Shown: positions 21,736 through 34,939, counted from the first letter of the stretch. The stretch is 64,000 nucleotides of DNA from Mytilus edulis (GCF_963676685.1 NC_092355.1:82179176-82243175); one strand, 5' to 3'. Numbers and translations are program-made. The notes: generated by a model from the letters alone, not told the origin.

Positions 21736-23520
21736 CCGATTACCTGAATACTGTAATGCCGTCTGATTTTATACTAATGATAATCAATCAAATGCACTTC
21801 GATTCGTTTAAATTATAAATGGTGGTATCTAGAGAAGTAAGATAGTTTTTTAACAGTTGTATCGTTAGTTAATGTAGTCAAGTGTTTAGTTCTGTAAGTT
21901 TTTATGGACTTCCCAATTATAAATTCTCTGATTTTGGTATTTTTATTATTTCATTTGTAGAAAATTGTGACCAAGAACGACCAACTCTTTATCATCCCTT
22001 TGATATCCTAAGCGTAGATATTGTCTGCCTTACACGAACAAGTTCGAACCTTGACCTATATTGATGTTGATAATATTCTTCCAGTTTCAGACACCTAGAA
22101 CAAGAATTTTCATATGAATAGAAAAATCCGACTAAGCAAATCAAATCTGGACGACACACAGCATATTTATATCAAGATGCAACCTCATTGAGTTTGCATA
22201 TCATAATTGTCCCCTCAAGGTTTAAAAGTAACCAATTAACCATTAGATCGATGGCCTCGTTTTTACTCCTACTGATCTTGTATTAAACTATTGTTTAACT
22301 TTTGCTTAACCTAAATTTGGAGCTAACTATACGATGTTGATATAGGTTTTCTTTTACATGACGTCCCGGATATGTTTTCTAGAACTTTTTCAATTGTCTT
22401 TTGCTTTTGCTTTTTTGTTTCAGTTTCATATAAGTAGATTTTATTAGTTTAGCCCCATTTAATTCTCATATGAAGAAACAATTTGATAACGGCGTTGAGC
22501 GGGATTCCGTCTGTGGGGATGTAGATGCTGTGGAAACTAGCTTTTTTTCTGTAGTCGGCTGTTATAATAGGACAAGATAAAACAATTTTAACAACAGGTT
22601 AGATGATTTGGTACCAAAACATGATATATTGGGTTTAAGCTAATAAATTGGAGTCTAGATGACAGTTCATTCACATCCAAGTCCGCAGTCCAATCCAAGA
22701 AAAATAAACGAATTGGTAAAGTCTAAATTCTTTTTGTATGTAGAGTCAAAATATGAAATGAAACAGTATTATGAATCAGTAATTCGAAAATCTTATCGCA
22801 GCTCATGTGCTCTTGTTGGCATATCCAAAAAGTCTCCAAATACCAATTTACCTTTCTTTGAATACCAAGTAACGTTGCTAACAATAAAGTTTGTAATGGT
22901 AATTTTGTCAACAGAATTAGATAACGGATTGCTTCCGTATATCAAAAAGAATTATTTAGACGCTAATTTATCACACATAAAGATAACTGATGAAATAGAA
23001 ATTTTGAAATACCTTACGGTTTAAGTTTAATCTAGACCATAAGTATTCACAAATATAAATTTATAATCTAATAGGTTGTAGGTGTTAACAAACATTTTTG
23101 GCATTTAAAATATATTGTGATTTCGAGATCATTACTATGAACAAAACATAATATTTTGATAGAATACATAGTTTATATAAAAGTATAATTACTTGGGTAT
23201 GTGTATCATACTTGTCCCTACATTTTAAAAGAGATCAAACAACTAGTTGCTTTATGACCTTGATTTACTCCTACTGACCATGTACGCAGTCGCTGATAAA
23301 AAAAAAGCCACCCAACAAGTTTACGGGCTTTTACTTATAACATATCATCTGTTTAGAAACTAAATGTTTATTCATATATGAAAATATTTAAGGTGCTACT
23401 AATATATATGTTCAAAACGTAATCGCACATCCATCACAACTCAATAATAAATTTTCCTTTTGAAAGAAATTCAAACATCTCCGATAAACAAGTTAACAGC
23501 AACCTAATTAACTACGTACG
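21736..23520. other. Intergenic, contains a diverged direct duplication
   Basis: Segments at about 22195-22285 and 23205-23290 resemble each other (CATA-TTGTCCC...AAAAG, then TTTACTCCTACTGA). A 121-codon open frame at 22659-23024 has no recognised domain. Nothing else is supported. Confidence 0.45.
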
Positions 23521-23523
23521 TTC

Positions 23524-23539
23524 TTTATTTAACTTTATT
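23524..23539 (-). promoter_or_regulatory. Two AATAAA polyadenylation signals
   Basis: TTTATT at 23524-23529 and 23534-23539 reads AATAAA on the minus strand, 12-28 bases beyond the protease stop codon. Confidence 0.6.
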
Positions 23540-23551
23540 GTAGTTACAATT

Positions 23552-26500
23552 TTAATTTCTGTTAATTTTTTTGTTTTTCTTTCCCTTTCTATTCGTATTG
23601 GACTTCTTTTTCTTATCTTTCTTCTTTTCCTTCTTTTTCTTATTCTTCATATTCATTTTGTCTTTAATCCAGTCTAAGTAAGCAGAAATTCTTGTATACA
23701 CACTTGGAAGAAATCCATCGCAAGGGCCGTTAACACCATATGAAAGTGCTCCTACAAGCTTTTTACTGCAAACCACGGGTCCACCACTATCCTTCTGAAA
23801 GAATAAAAGTAACTTGAAATAATAGCCACAATCTTAAATTAAGGCTCAATAGATCAGTCTTACTTTTATCGATGTCAGTAAGCAAACTCTGCGTAAAAGA
23901 TTTGTCACAGATATTAAACATTTGTTATAAGCACAACACTGGTACCTTTGATAACTATTTATGTATGTTAATCCGTTTTTTAAGTAAATGGTAAGAAATT
24001 TATTAGTCGTTATCTTTGTCATATTTGTTAACGAAATTTAGTGGATTTAACTATTAAAGATCTTAAAAGGCTCACTCACTCGTTTTCTTCTAAACTTTGG
24101 AATTATAAATAGTGACACAGGGCATATTTTCTTTTTTTTCAAATTTAATATTGATGTAAAAATGAATTTTGTTTTATTGTTAGTAACTGGTTCATAGAAG
24201 TATACTAAACATCTCGGTTTGATTATTGTGATTTACCCTGTAAGGTTGCATTTCTGTAGATATTGACAATGCAATTTCCCATAAGATCTCCTTTTACTGT
24301 ACCACTTTTACTATGAAGTTTTATCCTAGAATTGAAAGTTCATATGCACTACAATTTTTACAAAGGTCAAAACATAGGGCTGTTCGGCATATTTTTAACG
24401 CTTTTATGTCCTGAACTTCTCAGAGTTTAAACTAACACTCATTTTCTGAACTACCCCTACCTCGAATGAAGGGTTACCATACATTTCAATATAAACAATA
24501 TGCACATGTATATTTACAGGTGACATTCCCAAGTAATGTCTCTGTGAGATTGAACACAGACAGCAAAACTGGGAACCAGTATGTTTACAAAATTAATTTT
24601 CTATACATATTCAAGATCTCCCCAAAAGAGACGTGGTTTGAGAAACAGAGCTATTTACAAAGTGCAACCTATACAAATATTTATTCAAATAGAAAAACTC
24701 TAAAATCAGTTTTTCTTACATTAATACTCATTTATCAGAATTAAAGCCATAAATAAATCACTGCATATACTCTAAAGGCCTCTGCCTATTATGAATTTAT
24801 TAATCTTGAAAGAAAAGGTCAGTGGTGAATGATCAGACCTGTAACTAACATCAATTTTAACATCGCTAGCAAAGTGAAAGACATCATCAGAAATTACAAA
24901 AAAGTGTAAACGAGATTTTTTCTCTCCAAGTAAATCTTTTCCTATTGGGGAACAATTTTCTAAATGGCTCAACTAGATTAAAGTCTTCCATTATCTGTAT
25001 TTTTTCTCTAAACTTTGGGTTGTTGATATTTACATAATTATGAGTGTTAAGATTGAAACTTTGAGTTAGGTTCAAATCAACACAAAGAATACAAGACTGG
25101 TTATCAAATTCCTCAATAATGTATGCCACCTTTTGATACGGGCAAGACGTGTCTACATTTCGCCCATAAATATTGACTAAGGTAATTCATTGTGATTCAA
25201 TTTTAATATACTATCGAAGAAGGTTACCGCCATCATCTTTTATAACTTTGTGTATATGAAGATGAACAATTTCATTATAAAAAAAGATGTACACACCTCG
25301 CGGATTGGATGTAAATGACTTGCAAATGCATTCTCCCTTCCACTGACTTTTAATGTTTAATTTGTCTCGTTCTATAAAATGCGTGTCCTGAAGAGAGTAA
25401 ATATTAAAATTCTTCGACTTCAAATAATCCAAAACATCTTTCCGTTTCTCCTTTGTATAAAGACCTTGATATTATTATAAACTATTTAAGTATATCACCC
25501 TTTATACATGTGTTTAGCTGTATCAATATCTATTACTCTAATGATGAGTGAAAATAGACGAGTGCACCATGGTATTTGTGAAATCAAGGGATCTGTTACA
25601 CCATAAGACAGGTTTGTAATGTACAAGAAATGCATATATATGAAAGCATAAAATTCAAGAACGAGAGAATCAAACATTAAAATCAAATATTAAATCTGCA
25701 CTGTGAGACATTCACTGTTGTTGTATAGGATATTCCCTATCTGGTCTAAGGAAGATAACTCAGAAGAAATTATAATCTCAGATAGAAATCTTTTTGAGTA
25801 TCTGTAAAATTCATGCTTTGTACATATTGTTAAGATGATATCAAACATTTACTTATCATTTTACATTCAATTTCCTTACTGGCATTTGTTCCATCATACA
25901 AATACATGTATTTCTATTATGTGTGGTTATGGCAAGACAAAAAGATCACACAAGAATCCCAACTATATAAAATATCCATTGTTTTGTGAATTCAAATCTC
26001 GAAAACAGATTTCATTAAATAAACCACATATAATACAGATAAGCATATTATTTACAATATTTAAAGTCTGTCAGCGTTGTTCAATTTACTAGATACTAAG
26101 ATAGTAGTATTTCTATGTTCATATTTTGTAAACTGTTTTAAAAACTCCCGTGTTAAATTTACAAATTTATATGTATTGTTGTAAAAAGCAATGCGTACTT
26201 TGGGACAATGTCAAAAATTAAGAACTCTCACTGTCTTTAAATGAAGAATCACTCTTGACAATTATCAATGAGCGGCGAATATTATTAATCAAAATATTAT
26301 CTTCCGCCTGAAATTTATCAAACCAAAATTAGATTTGCAAATTTGCGTTTGTCACAATGATTGTAAGGTATAAGCCAAATGAAATGTAGTTACCTCACAA
26401 GAATCCTTTTTTTCCTTATCTTGCAGACACAGTATGTTGTTCAAATATGTCTTTGAAATAAAGTGTTTAATTCCACAGTATTCATTTGAGACAACAGGCA

Positions 26501-29500
26501 TAGACAGTACTTGTAGACGATCAGGGTAATTGCCTCCTGAAACCAGATAAGGTTTAATAGTCAAACTTATTATTAACCTAGAAATGGTTGTGACATTTAC
26601 TTATTTTTGAATGAATGATTTAGAGATTATTCTGTAAGACCGCTGTTTGAGATAAGCTGATAGTTATATGTGTTCGTAGATAGTAGATGTTTTTGTGTCC
26701 TGTTAAATTGTTCCTTTAAAAATTGTTATACGATGATGACTGATGTACCCATATTTTGACTATTTTATTAATTGTGACTGTTTATTTAACGCATCATGTA
26801 AATGTAGCGGAATTTGACGAGACTGTTATTAAAGTGAGAGGGTTAGCGCTATAAAACCAGGTTTAATCCACCGTTTTCTACATTTGAAAATGCCTGTACC
26901 AAGTCAGGAATATGACAGTTCTTGTCCATTCGTTTTTGATGCGTTTTGTTTTTTGATTTTGCCATGTGATTATGGACTTTCCAAATTGATTTTCCTCTGA
27001 GTTCAGTATTTTTGTGATTTTACTTTTTAAATGCTGAAATACATATTAAACTTTGCTACATCTTCATGTGTCTGTTCCAAGTTAGAAGCCTGTAATGAGA
27101 GGTTGTCGTTGGTTTATATCTGTCGGATTTGTTTTCAATTATTAAGGAATTTTACCGTTATTTGTTTTCTTGTTTAAATTGTGTCACATTTTTCTTTTCG
27201 GGCCTTTTATAGCTGACTATAACGTATTGTTGTTTTCTCATTATTAAAGTTTAAAAGATAACCAATTTGTTTACATTTACGCCATCCTCACAACGGTGGA
27301 TGGTTGTCACATTGGCAGTCATACCACATCTTCGTTTGATATAAATGGCTGCCTGCCAGAGGTTCTTTAAAACTCTAAATAGCCTTTTTGGAATCTATTC
27401 ATTTTGCATTACATAGTATGGCATAAACTACAATTTGAGAGACGAATGGCAAAACCCTTAATAACGAAATGTCCATTTACAGTTGTTAAGATTAGCATTG
27501 GCAGGGGTCAACATGGAATTGCATTATTTTTTGCAATCATTTGATCTTTATTAATTCAGAAAACAAATTCAGCAGTGCATAAGAGAAAACAAGAATTGTC
27601 TTTTTAAACTTTCATGCAAATACTCCAATCTTATGCTGAGTAATTATTCATAAATACATTTCAAAACTACAATATAACATACTGTTATTTTATTTTCAAG
27701 GTGGTACCTTACACTACAGGGAGATAACTCTGTAAAATTAACAAAACGTTTTAGTTATGATATGTTGTGAAGGGAATATCAAGCTTCTCAGTGATCAAAA
27801 TAAGTTCTTGTCAAACTACTATATAACTAGTGTATTTTTTCTGATTAAACGGTTGGTTCAAATGTTTTGAATTTTTTTATATTTTGTCAAAGTAAGTACT
27901 TGGTTCAAATTTTAAGAAAATTAAACGAGTCAAATTGATTTTAACTAAGTTGTTGGGTACCACCTTAATTACTTTTAATTGTTATTTGTTGCGAGGTATT
28001 TCATTTACAGTTTTTAGAATATAGCAAAGTGCTCTCGATCATTTGTATTGTAGAATTTAATGTTTACTAATTGCGAGTTAAATCTAGATCAATTTGTCCT
28101 GTTGTTTGGCCTGCGTACAGTTCAAAACAATGAATCAGCTACAAATGAATAATCACTGCAACTATGTTAAAGTTGAATTTGGAAGAACAATATCTTAGCA
28201 ATGCAGAAGACCATGACATAGAAATAAGTTTTAATGTTTGATAAGACATACCTAAGTTGATATCTGTATCTCCCCATCCTGTTATTGTGCACATGTCTCC
28301 TGTATAATTTTTGCCTATTTCAGTGTCAATGTCGATTTTATTGATTGTAGACCCGAATTTAAGCGGTTTCTGAAGCTGTAGTAAGATAAGGTCATTTTCG
28401 AAGGCGAATAAATAAAATTTTTCGTGCTAAAAGTAAATGAATACAATTCAACTAATTAGTATATTGATGATTTTCGTCTTCCGGGAACCATTATTGTTCA
28501 AAGTTTACTTGTTTGGCTTTTTAACTGTTTTCATCTGAGCGTCACTGATGAGTCTTATGTAGACGAAACGCGCGTCTGGCGTATTAAATTATAATCCTGG
28601 TACCTTTGATAACTATTCACAGGGGGGGTTAGTTTGTATTAAAAATTGTCTTTTACAGGCTTATATATATAATTATATAACTATGTGAGGGTTATTTTGT
28701 TTCAGAACGACAGGTCTTTCTATTGAAGAATCAACCCGGACGATACCAAGTTTCAATGATATTTGCTTCAAGGCATAACATTATGACCTGTGTAAGGTCG
28801 TTATTTTTCTTGATTGAAATGCAGACTATGATTTACTTAAGCATTTAATGCATTTTCGTGTGCTGTAAATGAAGGCATAAATAATCCTCTCTTTCTTTTT
28901 TAGATTGAATTACAAAATCGTCGTGGACGCACATTTTACCTTTCAAAACAAATACTGTCAATTTTTTTGGGTTAATTTATTGCTTCAACCGATGGACAAT
29001 ATTTGAGATAGAATGCAAAACTGTTCATAACACTGTTAAAACAAGCCAGATTTAACATATTCGTGAGTAGGATTTTAAAAATCTTATTGAGTCGCACTTA
29101 ATGTGTATTTGAAATCACACAATGTCCTATGGATATTCGTTGTTCGTGTTATATATATACATATATCACGATTTCGTGCCATATTTCGTGTCGGCTCTGA
29201 AGTTATTACATCTATATATATCTGTACCTTTTACTCTATCAAATGATCAAATTACCAAATATTTTAATTTCTATAAATTAACAGTCACCTACTTTGTGAT
29301 AGGTTTGGGGAGGGGGAGGGGGTATAATATTTAATATTAACTAAATTCTATTTTTTTAAATGTATTGCCATTCAAAAGTGAAGAAATCAATAGTTCTGAA
29401 CAGCTCTCTAAAACTGATAAACAAAATAATCTGCTTTTCCTCGATGCAAATATCACGAACAAATTTAAATTAAAATTCCTTACAAAGTGGCTTCATACAT

Positions 29501-32175
29501 CGTCACAATTCATGTGTGTCTTGCTTCATGCAGTTAACGTAATAGTTATATCGCAACTGGATAATGATTGCTACAGCTTAAATCTAGATTAATTAGTGAG
29601 TTTTATTTCATGTTACAAATGTTCCGTAGGGCGTATTAAAACCAGACCACATCAGAAACGAATATCCAACTTTAGCATGGTCGGTAAAATAGGATATACA
29701 TCCTGCAAATTTTCGAAGGAAATACTATTTGTTGAAGGTGTATAAGTCGATAATGCAGATTTAAAGTTTTTTCTTGTATAAAAGTTAGGGCAGTGACAAA
29801 CAAATACCTACAGAATAAATCTTTTCTAATCATATTGACCGACATAAACTTATATTTTTATAAATGATGCAATATTGCCTTAATTCTTATATATAATTGG
29901 GTATAATATATTTCACGAAAAGTGCATACCTCATAATACTTTTTCACGGGTATTTTTACTTTCATCTGACTCAAAAAAGAGCTTCCAGCTGCTACTCTCA
30001 TATTTTTAGCCCTAAAATGAACAAAAGATCCAAATGAAGAGTTATATAGAATCGAGTCTTATGAGAGAATCTCATTAGTTTATAGTACAATTGACCTCTT
30101 GAATTGACTGACAAAATCATTAAGACTATATTGTGTATAATTGATATAAAGCATCTTCTTACTTCAAAGTTCTTTAATGTAGAAGGACTATTTTCTTAGC
30201 CATAGTGTTGTGTTAATATTAGGTAATTGAGCAGTGTTTCATCATTATCAAAATCATTGATTGTTATAACTTATGGTTAAAGACTTGTAAATGTCCTGAC
30301 CAACAAATGGAGATGATTCAATCAGGTGTCTTATGGAAGAAAACATAGCCATACCTTCTATTTAAACCCATTCAGTACTCTCTGTTTGAAAAAATATACA
30401 TTTGTAATTTTTGTCTTTTAAAAAATCATAAGTTACGGTCGGTTTAAATAATGACTTTCGGCGTCAGCTAACAGCTTACTTTCCACTACTCCCCAAAATA
30501 TATAGTTCAACCATTAAAGTGAGGTAGATTATCTGTAAACCCAATCAGGAACATCGAAGATGTGTCTCATTTCGGTCAAATCGGTGATTGCTATGACATG
30601 AGAAGGTTCTGATACATTCTGTGTCTTGTCACAACAAATGACCAGAATTGTTTTTTTTCTAATTATATTAACCGACATAAACATATGTTACCCATATCGG
30701 ATAGAAAAGAGTATAAGCGAAACTTCGTTATGAAACAAATTTACGATATAATATGTAATATATAACATTATACTCTAAATAGCGGATTGCTGAACCAGCG
30801 CCTCTAAAGTTTGGTGAAACATGTCGACTTAATAAAAATTGCTGATAACTTAAGTGTTGTTGTCAATCTAGTGGCAATTATACTCGAAAGTGTGATGGTT
30901 GTCGCTTACGATAGATGGTGTGATCCGCAAAGTTTGATGCTTCAAGTTGCATTGATAGCTGTCTGGTTAAAGTGCGATGGTCTACCACGCTAATTATATA
31001 TATATATATATATATAGTTTCTGATACAGTGTAAATTATTGATTAAGAAATTTTATACCATTGCCAAATAAATATAAAGTGCCTAGAAAATCAACCTAAC
31101 AATGTAACTGTAAATAAGATAGCTTACGGTCCTCCAGAATTGATCAGATTACAATGTGCCGCTGTAAGAACCCAACTTTTGTCAATAATTGCACCTCCAC
31201 AAAAGGTGGTAAAATTAGCACTTTCATTTCGTCTGATCTGAATATGAACCATCCATGGATGATCTTCTATGTTGGCATTGCTACCATTAATAATCTTTAC
31301 ACTTGTATCAGCCGAACAAACCTAAAATATTAAAATATATATTTGTTATAAGTGCCAGGTGAATACATAAACTTAGGAAATGCTACTGTCGTCATCAATA
31401 AATCTCCAAGACTTTTTCTTAACCATGTTTCTAGCGATGACAAAAAAGGCAATAGTAGTAGACCGCTCTTCAAAAGTGATAAATTGATTAAACTGAAACA
31501 AATCCGAGTCACAAAACAAAACTGAGGGAAACATATCAACTATAAGAGTAAACTAAACGCACCAACAGAAACACTGAACTGCTACAAAAACAAACTCCAA
31601 CATACATATAAACGGACTTTGGGATGCCAACTGCCATATTCCTGACTCGGTACAGGACATTTTAAGACCAATTTTTTAAAATGGTGTATTGAACCTGTTT
31701 TTATTGCAAGTCAAACTTCCCGCTTATATGGCAATGTTGAAAATACCGCTAAAATTGTTATCTTTAAATTATCATTTAGGACAGTTCTCCTTTCACGATA
31801 ATACGATTGTCATCATGAAATCACCGAATAAAGACAGCTTAAAGCGATTGTACAATGCTCATCATCAAATAGGATTGTAAATAGAGTTCGCTTATTGCTA
31901 TTGTACAATTATACTCATCAAGTCTTTTAGGTCAAATCAGTTTCTTATAACGATTATAAAATCACCAAGATGGTCAATTTCCTTAACTAGCATAGCAATC
32001 GCCTTCATTCAATTATCGAGAACATTTGCTGTGTTGCTTTGAAAACCGATGTAAGTTAAAAAAAAAACATTGTAAAAATTGCATTATATTCATCACATAT
32101 TGGAATAATATATAAGTACTTACTGTAGCCATATAGAACACTACAAACACAAAAAATGTTTTGAATTAATATCAT
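23552..32175 (-). CDS. Trypsin-like serine protease (S1) with Lys193 and basic tail
   Basis: Likely a secreted trypsin-type endopeptidase. Exons on minus: signal exon ending 32124, 31321-31128, 30011-29930, 28426-28252, 26536-26394, 23794-23552 (TAA). Phases agree across the five core exons. Seen: IING activation start, CGGAII...LTAAHC (His57), NDLILLQL (Asp102), a segment with EYC, LCLQ and DSCE, then KDSGGP (Ser195). Asp at position 189 predicts cleavage after Lys/Arg. Position 193 is Lys, not Gly. The last ~38 residues are mostly Lys and Asn. In the signal exon a hydrophobic frame KTFFVFVVFYMAT continues in phase into VCSADTSVK, but has a stop just upstream and no ATG. An ATG at 32175-32173 is one base out of frame. 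About 300 aa. The plus-strand paralogue is convergent to it. Confidence 0.85.
24772..25450 (-). pseudogene. L1-like retrotransposon endonuclease fragment
   Basis: Three minus-strand frames line up as an apurinic-type endonuclease. First SLQDTHF and SNPRGVYIFF (25432-25211), then CILCVDLNL, MEDFNLVEP and RKRFTWR (25129-24890), then SRLHFFVISD and SYRSDHSPLTF (24930-24790). The QDTH, DLN and SDH words correspond to the catalytic motifs. Frame breaks show it is dead. It lies in the last intron of the minus-strand protease gene. Confidence 0.85.
26690..27035 (+). repeat. Dispersed repeat family F, copy 1
   Basis: Nearly the same as 48835-49185 over about 350 bp, including AATTTGACGAGACTGT, CCAGGTTTAATCCACC and GTCAGGAATATGACAGTT. 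A more diverged copy is at 32995-33325. Intronic. Confidence 0.85.
27045..27345 (+). repeat. Dispersed repeat family B, partial copy
   Basis: CTTTTTCGGGCC-type and TTTTATAGCTGACTATA words, then TCATACCACATCTTC, as in other copies of this family. The middle is deleted or diverged. Confidence 0.65.
27700..27964. mobile_element. 265-bp MITE, GGTGGTACC ends
   Basis: Begins GGTGGTACC and ends GGTACCACC. The right flank is TTAA (27965-27968) and the left flank is TCAA, one change from TTAA. It sits in intron 3 of the minus-strand protease and is non-coding. Confidence 0.75.
28480..28620 (+). repeat. Hammerhead-bearing dispersed repeat, copy 2
   Basis: 3' part of the same family as 15062-15330. 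Ends TCCTGGTACCTTTGATAACT. Confidence 0.8.
28539..28582 (+). ncRNA. Hammerhead ribozyme, intact core and perfect stem I
   Basis: GCGTCA (28539-28544), CTGATGA (28545-28551), stem II GTC/GAC closing a 7-nt loop, GAAA (28565-28568), stem III of A-U and C-G pairs with tetraloop GCGC, cleavage triplet GTC (28574-28576), then TGGCGT (28577-28582). All six stem I positions pair (two as G-U). This is the standard minimal hammerhead known from metazoan retrozymes and schistosome repeats. It lies in intron 2 of the minus-strand protease gene, opposite to its transcription. Confidence 0.88.
30995..31016. repeat. (TA)n microsatellite
   Basis: About 11 uninterrupted TA units, inside intron 1 (after the signal peptide/activation exons) of the minus-strand protease. 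Confidence 0.9.
31540..31760 (-). repeat. Dispersed repeat, same family as 38.9-39.3 kb
   Basis: Shares CATATTCCTGACTCGGTACA, CAGGACATTTTAAG, TTGAACCTG and CCCGCTTATATGGCAATGTT-type words with 38965-39070. It lies between the signal exon and the activation exon of the protease. Confidence 0.65.
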
Positions 32176-32994
32176 TATTATAATTATTAATGTATATTAT
32201 TTTTATTACTATTATAACAATGTATTAGTTCGAATATTAATTGTCACCGATATAACACTAACGTTTTTGTTGGGCTACGTGTTGATTAGTCTATATATTT
32301 TTGTGGAATGTATACTGTTGTTTTTCTTTTGGTCTTTTCATTATTTGCCAGGGCGTTGACAGTTATTTTTTTACCTATGAAAAAGATAGGTATTTATCGC
32401 CTCTCTTTTGAAATTGGTTGAAAGCAAATGGTCTGACCAGCACTGAATTTATCGCAGTAGGTATGTCTGAAAAATCGCAGAACGCTTGAATATACTTGAA
32501 TATTTGATTGTGCAGACTTTCACATCACATGATGTCAGGACTAAAATGGCTGTTTAAGATTCAAGTTCAATCATTGTGTGATGCATTCAAGAGCTTGCAG
32601 CTGCTACTCAGACTTTGTAAAACCTCACCAATGTCTGAGCACAAAGTTGATGAACCAGGGGTTTTATCAAGGCACGTCTCGTCCTTTTTCTAAAGAAAGT
32701 TCATCGGAAGATACAAAAACATTGATGATAAATATTTCGTATCAATTTCACAAATAATACACGATAGTCTTGAAGTATAGATTATAGATACTGACGTTGT
32801 TTACTATCTAAATAACGTTTTATAGTATTCTTTTATTTGTCTATTTGAATATCACGTTTACTGTTTATTCTGGTGTTGGTGATATCCATTTGTCGTGGCT
32901 CGGTACTTGTACATCCCGTCATTGTATTCTGGTATTTCAGTTTTTGCTATGTGATTTGTCTATTTGTGTTTCTTTGTTGCAATTGTTTTTGTTT
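32176..32994. other. 5' flank of the minus-strand protease, unassigned
   Basis: AT-rich. I do not recognise a promoter or repeat with confidence. A 61-codon open frame at 32508-32693 is unsupported. Confidence 0.4.
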
Positions 32995-33325
32995 TTATGA
33001 GATGAGAATTATATTACAATGCTGACTGTTGTACCCCTATTTTGACATTTTTACCTATTATGTCTGTTTGTTTTGTACACATATTTGTCAATAAATTGGA
33101 ATTTTAAACGACTGTCACATAAGTAAGAGGTCCAGCTTGCTATAAGACCAGGTTTAATCCACCATATTCTGTATTAAAAAAAATCCTGTACGAAGTCAGG
33201 AATATGACAGTTGTTATCCATTCGTTTAATATGTTGGAGCTTTTGATTTTGCCATTTGATGAGGGACATTCTGTTTTTAATTTTCCTCGGAGTTCGGTAT
33301 TTTTCTGATTTTACTTTTTTCATAG
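32995..33325 (+). repeat. Dispersed repeat family F, diverged copy
   Basis: TTATAAGACCAGGTTTAATCCACC-like region, GTCAGGAATATGACAGTT and a TTTTGATTTTGCCAT stretch match copies at 26.7 and 48.8 kb. Confidence 0.75.
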
Positions 33326-34369
33326 TATTTGACGCTTATAATATCGACGTATTCTGCCTCGTTCCTCTTAGGGTTCGTGTGATGCCTTCAGTGATTGAAA
33401 TATACTTGATTTGTTGTTTACTAATAGATTTACAATATTTGAACCTAGGTAAACTATTGTCCACTTCTTTTATTAGTAACATTATCAACTTACCAACAAA
33501 TGCACCGACAATGAACACTCTATACATCTTTATGTTTCAAAACAATCACTCTTCTGAAATCGACATAAAACTTAGAATATCTATAACATGCCTCTTATGA
33601 CTTATTACCCCTAGACATGAGGCATAATTTAATCTATGTTTTTTACAAAAATCTCATAATCTAATGGTGATATCTCAAAATAATCTAAAACAAAATTTGA
33701 TAAAAACTTTATGCAATGCTACAGAATTAGGCATCTTTTGATAATTTTCATCTCAATACAATATACTGTGAACTTGGTATATTCATCAAGGAACTTATGT
33801 CGTGGATAGTTGGTGTCTTGTTAACAGACCGCCTCTTTTTGTTTTGGTTTTAATTGATGATAATAGTTAATAACCCTGATATGTTTCAAATATTGTAGTT
33901 TGGCTTTGTAGAAATTGCGATTATGTATCAAAGTGAATTCATGACATTAACTTAGGAAATATAACTCTTTGAAATACCATGTATCTAAAAAGTAGGCTTA
34001 AATTTTTCGATTTCAGAAGGCCACGTATGTTTCTCGTTTTTCTTGTCTCATATTATAAATTACTTTCACATGTAGGGGATTGGATGTATTTTGGTGAAAT
34101 TTTTAATCAATAACTTGACAAATATCAGTCTCTCGTAATTCTTCGTAGTAAATAATTTTTATATTTTTGTATATAAATAAAAAAAATCATATCAAATGCC
34201 CAAACCTTATGCAATCTTCTATCTTAATCCAATCAGTCTAATCTATATCAAAATTTATAATAATAAAGCTAACAGGTAACATTTATATAAAATTTCTTTT
34301 TTTCGATTTTTGTAGCCGTCAAAAACTTCCCCTTTATTCAATATAATTGTGAGATCAAAGATGAAATCA
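33326..34369. other. Unassigned AT-rich sequence
   Basis: A 114-codon open frame (33256-33600) overlaps the end of the repeat and has no domain. No other structure noted. Confidence 0.4.
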
Positions 34370-34600
34370 TTTAAGACAAAGGAGTAGGGGCTTTAATGGC
34401 CTAAAATGGCCCCAGATTTACAAGATAATAAAAATTCTAACAGAGCAGATTTTTCTGCATAAATTATTAGAATATGAGTCAATGATTAAAAAAAAGTGTT
34501 TTTATTTAACTAAAAAAGGTTCAATGACGTCACAATGGTAGGTGCAAATGACGTCATAATTGGGAAAATAAGCAAAAATACAGAAGTTTTGATGGTTTTT
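34370..34600. mobile_element. Fragment of a MITE related to 62270-62849
   Basis: CAAAGGAGTAGGGGCTTTAATGGCC-type left end resembles the AAAGGAGTAGG ends of the element at 62.3-62.8 kb. No matching right end was found. Confidence 0.45.
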
Positions 34601-34939
34601 CTTAATTTTGAAGACCGCACCATGCTTGCACCAATTTGAAATTTTAACAGTTTGACAAGTTCATACATATCAAAATGCGGATAAAAAATCTTTTTGGTGC
34701 AAGGTTGGTGCGATAGTTTATCTTATATTTTTCATAGCCAAGCGGAGCAATAAAAAGCCGAAATTTGCCGTCCAAATCTTACAAAGTTTAGTTTATACAT
34801 TCTTATGCCTATAGAAACTTATTTATTTTTGGTTTATGAATGTAAAGTGTATTCCTAATAATATTTCCGTAAGTAGATCTTGTTAAATTTCTTTAAAAAA
34901 TCCAAAAGCAATGAACTTCATGTGTAAGGGAGTCAACAA

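Noticed and set aside
22659-23024. 121-codon plus-strand open frame
   Set aside because: No recognised domain, no splice borders and no paralogue in the window. Left unannotated as a gene.
33256-33600. 114-codon open frame
   Set aside because: Overlaps the tail of a dispersed repeat and has no domain.
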